Assembly (NCBI GenBank): GCA_020736575.1
Contig: JAGPYM010000001.1
Location: 3,782,001 to 3,846,000 of the forward strand
Source of the DNA: Thelonectria olida
Taxonomy: Eukaryota; Ascomycota; Sordariomycetes; Hypocreales; Nectriaceae
Length of the DNA: 64,000 bases
Direction of reading: 5' to 3'
Made by a program: the position numbers and the translations under genes
In this document: one piece after another, positions 59,979 to 64,000 of the stretch
Layout of the letters: each line of letters opens with the position of its first letter
Numbering within the stretch: position 1 is the stretch's first letter
The notes under the pieces: generated by a model
Told to the model about the DNA's origin: nothing
Seen by the model: the letters and a program-made list of their open reading frames with translations, nothing else
The model's database searches: none

Positions 59979-61376
59979 TCAACCACGCATGTCCTCGTTG
60001 GCAAACAAAGAACTCCATTGCAGGGCATCAAGCCCCAATTGAGTAATGGTCATCCCAAGGATCATGTAGTCTGGCGGGATCGACAAGGTATCCCATTCCG
60101 TGTTCCGGTCATTGAACTGTACTGACGTTTTGACCTCAGGCCACCGCGCCGGATCCCAGAGGGCCGCGCTCCACAAGTCCAAACGACCCTCGATTCTCTC
60201 AGGTGCCTCCATCACATAGGCGCCACCTATGACAATGGGTGGCTGGTTGGTGTGTTGAAGCTGCAGCGCCTCTATATTGCGCCACATTTGGATGTTCTCC
60301 CTTCTATCCAGAGCAGGCTCCTCTTTGAAGAACGGTGTGCACACTAAGTGTCTACCAGGAAGCTGTCTCGTCCAGATGTCTCCGACTCCTCTAGAGAGAA
60401 CCATTCCTAGTATCTCGAAGTTGTTACCGTCCAAGCGCGTATTGGCGGAACTGCTCATCTCAGCTCGGCCTTTGTCGTCAGTAAGACAGATGGCTTCGTG
60501 GATAAAGTCGAGTCCTCGGCCCAAGCAGCGTGGCACGTTGATTTCACTCAACAAAGGCCATTTTCCTGCAAAGATGTTAGAAATGCTGCTTGAACTAAAG
60601 ACAGGGAAGGGTTGGCACTTACTAGGATCGGGGTCCACCATACGCCTGAAAAAGCTGGTGATGGAAAGGACCTGGTGCAGCTCCCAGGGTGCCAGAGCAT
60701 ACCTGACCAGAGCGTGGTGAAGCCCGTCCATGTTCTCCTCGAAGACCGCAGTGGAGGGTTCGTCTCCATCACAGACTGAGTTACGGGGACGAGGGGGCAT
60801 TTTCCCAAAAATCTTGGTGAGGATCTCGAAAAGGTAAATGGCCTGGCCAACGCGAGTCCACTCTGAGGAGGATGGTCCTCGCATCTGCAAAGATGCTCGA
60901 AGGGAACCAAATTCCTGGTCCCCCCACAGGTGACAATTCTTGAAAAAGGCATCGGTGAGCTCAGTGACCTTGCGATGTGTGCGGGAGATGGCCATGGCAT
61001 CAGCCAGAGACAGTCTGGTTTCGGTGACGCGGTTGCGGAACTTGGGAATTTTCCGGATCCTGGCAATGACGTCCTTTTGGGTGAGTGTCCAAATGTCGGG
61101 AAAGGCCAACTCGCCGGCCTTGAATGCGGTTCGGGCATGAGAGAACATGTTCTCTGGGAGCTCATCCCGCAGGACTTTGTCGGCCAGGGGGTAGTGGTTG
61201 CCACTTGCAATAGCAGCAAGCCTGGGATGGGCCTGGCAAAAGCTGACGAGCGACTGCATGTCGGGCAGCTCCCCCATAATCGACAGGAGTATTTCGGTGG
61301 GGAAGTCGATGAGAGTGGTGGGATCATCTTGGTTGCCACTCGTAGAGGGCGAAGAAGATAGAGCCTGGGAAGACAT
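59979..61376 (-). CDS. F-box-like protein
   Basis: Two exons, 61376-60623 and 60565-59979, 446 aa. The 57-nt intron (GTAAGTGCC donor, TTCTAAC branch, TTTGCAG acceptor) has length divisible by three and no stop, so an unspliced reading looks intact but would insert 19 residues. Start ATG 61376 (MSSQALSS); a further in-frame ATG exists at 61511. Residues ~22-60 form an F-box-like segment (LIDFPTEILLSIMGELPD, then SLVSFCQAHPRLAAIA), which in other proteins recruits substrates to SCF ubiquitin ligases through Skp1. The rest is helical with no named repeat, as in many lineage-expanded fungal F-box proteins. Target unknown. A palindromic TTTATAAA at 61583-61590, ~210 bp upstream, may be the TATA box. 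Confidence 0.85.
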   Translation of the reverse strand: MSSQALSSSPSTSGNQDDPTTLIDFPTEILLSIMGELPDMQSLVSFCQAHPRLAAIASGNHYPLADKVLRDELPENMFSHARTAFKAGELAFPDIWTLTQKDVIARIRKIPKFRNRVTETRLSLADAMAISRTHRKVTELTDAFFKNCHLWGDQEFGSLRASLQMRGPSSSEWTRVGQAIYLFEILTKIFGKMPPRPRNSVCDGDEPSTAVFEENMDGLHHALVRYALAPWELHQVLSITSFFRRMVDPDPSKCQPFPVFSSSSISNIFAGKWPLLSEINVPRCLGRGLDFIHEAICLTDDKGRAEMSSSANTRLDGNNFEILGMVLSRGVGDIWTRQLPGRHLVCTPFFKEEPALDRRENIQMWRNIEALQLQHTNQPPIVIGGAYVMEAPERIEGRLDLWSAALWDPARWPEVKTSVQFNDRNTEWDTLSIPPDYMILGMTITQLGLDALQWSSLFANEDMRG

Positions 61377-62849
61377 GACTGTTGTTGACAGTATTGTACG
61401 TGTATCGGAATAGGCGAAGAAGTGCGGATGTAGTATTGGTGTAATGAGCGATGTTGCTGGCACTGCTGATGCTGAAAGAAGTTGACTGCTATAGAGAATA
61501 CCGACTAACAAGCAGTCAGGGTAGCATGGAAGTGTGTGCAGGAGGGAAGTCAGAAAAGCGAGAGAGCAGGAGAGAGGACGTGTTTATAAACTTGACATGA
61601 ATAGGGTTTGTCAACATGCAGTACATCGCACATTGGTGATTCATGGCATGGTTGCTGGGGGAATATGACTGAAGTGTATGCAGTTTGAAGTTTAAGACGA
61701 AGACTCCAGTGTTCAGATGGACACTGCATCACTGATGGGAGTCAGGAAGCATATTTGAACGAAATCAACTCTGAAGAGCCTTTCCAGGTGTGCACGGTGT
61801 TTTTGTAACCATCTTTGTTCTTCTATGCTTACGGCCCAGAGTGTTGCATAAAAATAGACACAAAGAACAAGAGAAGCTGAGCATGTATGCGTGGTAGTAG
61901 TCGATTTTGTCTACGATTGGTCGATTGACGAAACAGGTTCCTGGGCGAAGAAGGTCACGGGAAAATGGAGCACATGGCTGTTTTCTGCGTAAACGCAGAC
62001 CAACATTGAAATTGCAACAAGGTGATGGGTTGGACCGAAGTTGGCGAATTCGTCATGAGGCCGAGGCCGAGGCTGAAGCTGGAGCTAGAGCCCAACTCAG
62101 AGGCAACGTGTTTACGCAGGGTCAAGGCGACCAAACTTGATGTTTATGTGAGATGTGAAGAAGGAAAAAAATGCATCATTAAGGTTCTTTGGTTTGCGGA
62201 GTCTTGGTGATGAAGGAAGTCAGGCTCAGACACTGTCGTAGTATCATGGATGGTGCATCGTGAGTCTTTCCAGCGCAACTACCGCAGGTAGTTGTCCCAT
62301 GTGACTACGACTTGATGAGCAAGCCCGACATTCGAACCTAGATGAGTGCCGGTAAACATTCCATAGGATTCGACGGACCTGATAACCCGGTACCGGACGC
62401 TGAATGTTGCGAGGTGAAGGCCCAACCCGCATAGAACAATACATGTAGCTGCCTGAGGAGTAATTGGGGCAAGTGACTGCCTATCGAGGCCATCTCATTG
62501 TTCCTGCCCCTGATGCGCTCCTGACCTCTTTCTAAAGAGGTCCGTGTCCAACCTCTTCCACCGTTTCTTTGTCTTCAACGTGCCTAGCTCGTTGGATCAA
62601 GCCACCAACACTGATGGCTTCCCACGGGCCTCCTGACGACCGCCAGAGATATTGTGCTGCACAGAACAATGTGTCACGCGACGGCCCCGAAATCACATTG
62701 AGAAACCACCACGGAAGCCATGACAGCTAGATGGACGAATAAATACGGGACGGGCTGCCGTCTTTGCGGCTGGCTTGACTTGAGGGAACGCTTGCCATCT
62801 CACCTCGCTGCTCTCGCAGTCAAAAACGGCTGGCATTGGTATTGCAGCC
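61377..62849. other. divergent intergenic region, F-box-like gene / acyltransferase
   Basis: About 1.5 kb. It contains a TATA candidate for the left gene (61583-61590) and one for the right gene (ATAAATA at 62739-62745, ~110 bp before ATG 62850). No convincing gene inside. Confidence 0.5.
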
Positions 62850-64000
62850 ATGGCCTCGGAAACTAGTACCAACGATGCTCCCTACACCATAGTACGCGAT
62901 TCCAGTACGTCCACACCCTCTCTGCCCACGAAACGCTACGTGCATGAGAGGTCTAACAACGGAGGTCGACTAGGCTTCTACGATCGTATCTTCTACATGG
63001 TCCATCGTCTTGGACTGCAGGCAAACATTCTCGTATCGGCGCGATATGCCCCCTCCGATCAAGACTCTGGACATGGCCGTCGACTGTCCCGGGACGCCGT
63101 GGTCGCCGCTCTTCGATCGGTCGTCGAGGTTCACTCGGCCCTTCGAATGATTGCTGTTATCCGGAAAGAGGGCAGAGACAGCAAGCACTACGTCAAGCTC
63201 GGCATGTTGAAGAGCATCGACCTCGGCCAGTGTATCGAGTTTGTTGACGATCTGGACAGCGTTGGGACTGACTTCTTCGAGAAAATACATAATACGTGGG
63301 AATGGTTTGAAGAGGAGCCAAGCGGGCCATGGTGGAGAGTCTACGTGGTTGGCGGTCGTGATGTGGTTTGGGTCTCGCATCACGTCCTATGCGATGCTAA
63401 CTCTGGCATTCCGTTCCACCGAACCTTTCTCCATGGACTCAACTCGTACGCGACGGAGAAGCCAACCTCGGTTGACCCCATCATCTCGCTCGACCCGGTG
63501 ACAGCTCCTCTGTTTCCAGAGCCTATGACTTTGTCGAAGCACGAGCCCTCCATCTTGGAACTCATCTGGACAAACGTTAAGCGGTTATTCGTTCGCGTCA
63601 TGTTTGGTTCTTCCCTCATGTTTATCAGCTTGCCAGAGCCAAAACCATACTTCAAGTCCATCACTGAAGTCGCTCCGCCCGAGATGCGAACCGTGACTTG
63701 CGTGTCTGCGATTCGAATTCCGGCCGAAAAGATGGACCGTATTCTCACAGCTTGCAGGGCCAACGGCACAACCTTTACAGGGCTGCTGATGGTTATGCTG
63801 TTGGCAACCTTCTCTGTCGACCTCTTTCCCGACGACCGAGTGGGTTGTTCGCTATTCGCGTTCGATATCAGGCGCCATCTTCGAATGCCCAAGCTCGATC
63901 CCGTGCTCGCTAGAGATGGTATTATGTTGAATGGAGGCTCAGGGGGCTTTCTTACCCATTGGCTTAGGAACTATCGCAAGGTTGTTACCACGGGCGACAA
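62850..64000 (+). CDS. alcohol acetyltransferase-like protein, 3' end beyond the window
   Basis: Open from ATG 62850 (MASETSTNDAPY) to the right edge, 383 codons with no stop, so partial. It resembles the AATase/condensation-domain-like family (PF07247), which uses acetyl-CoA to acetylate alcohols. Evidence: the N-terminal RIFYMVHRLGLQANILVSAR pattern and the catalytic HHxxxD, HHVLCD at 177-182 (unspliced numbering) in the context WVSHHVLCDANSGIPFH. It also has a later GLLMVMLLATFS segment and DIRRHLRMP, the FD.R..L structural motif region. A possible 69-nt intron (GTACGT at about 62907, GTCTAAC branch, CTAG ending at about 62975) lies in the N-terminal part; its length is divisible by three, so both readings stay in frame. 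Substrate unknown. Confidence 0.8.
   Translation, partial: MASETSTNDAPYTIVRDSSTSTPSLPTKRYVHERSNNGGRLGFYDRIFYMVHRLGLQANILVSARYAPSDQDSGHGRRLSRDAVVAALRSVVEVHSALRMIAVIRKEGRDSKHYVKLGMLKSIDLGQCIEFVDDLDSVGTDFFEKIHNTWEWFEEEPSGPWWRVYVVGGRDVVWVSHHVLCDANSGIPFHRTFLHGLNSYATEKPTSVDPIISLDPVTAPLFPEPMTLSKHEPSILELIWTNVKRLFVRVMFGSSLMFISLPEPKPYFKSITEVAPPEMRTVTCVSAIRIPAEKMDRILTACRANGTTFTGLLMVMLLATFSVDLFPDDRVGCSLFAFDIRRHLRMPKLDPVLARDGIMLNGGSGGFLTHWLRNYRKVVTTGD

Overview
The window is nuclear DNA of a filamentous ascomycete. Hypocreales or another Sordariomycete is the best guess from the gene set, but that is inference. Evidence seen directly: every multi-exon gene has short introns (about 50-70 nt) with GTAAGT/GTACGT-like donors, CTAAC/CTAAT-type branch sites and CAG/TAG acceptors. 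The products are eukaryotic and fungal: ER BiP ending in HDEL, CCT5 chaperonin, HBS1, a two-halved 6-phosphofructokinase, an RTA1-type membrane protein, fungal-specific transcription factors and a DUF3295 protein. No plasmid, phage, IS, CRISPR or rRNA/tRNA feature could be supported.

Layout. 1-348 (-): 5' part of an unidentified gene cut by the left edge. 1451-3685 (-): BiP/Kar2. 5259-6847 (-) and 7512-8444 (+): a Fungal_trans_2-type regulator without a zinc cluster, divergent from a short-chain dehydrogenase. 8903-11485 (-) and 12217-14076 (+): HBS1 and CCT5, divergent housekeeping genes. 14494-15977 (+) and 16135-17045 (-): a Zn2Cys6 factor convergent with an RTA1-like gene. 17.0-22.5 kb: gene desert. 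22469-24538 (+): CHY zinc-finger protein. 24.5-30.2 kb: gene desert. 30178-32054 (-) and 32674-34644 (+): a DHA2-type MFS transporter divergent from a large polytopic TLC-like membrane protein. 34.6-49.9 kb: a 15-kb gene desert with an old direct repeat, AT-rich islands with inverted repeats, a 21-bp palindrome and several microsatellites. 49890-51652 (-): AreA-N/DUF3295 regulator. 51.7-56.9 kb: gene desert. 56941-59395 (+): phosphofructokinase. 59979-61376 (-): F-box-like protein. 62850 to the right edge (+): alcohol-acetyltransferase-like protein, cut by the edge.

How it fits together. About half of the window is housekeeping (protein folding, ribosome rescue, glycolysis). The rest is typical fungal accessory content (regulators, transporters, acyltransferase), mostly in divergent pairs. 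No biosynthetic cluster with a PKS or NRPS core is present. The less ordinary material is the long non-coding tracts with recurring AT-rich inverted-repeat islands, and the MFS/TLC-like membrane gene pair. Exon limits were derived by hand from splice signals and reading-frame phase; each gene's exons sum to an intact frame.
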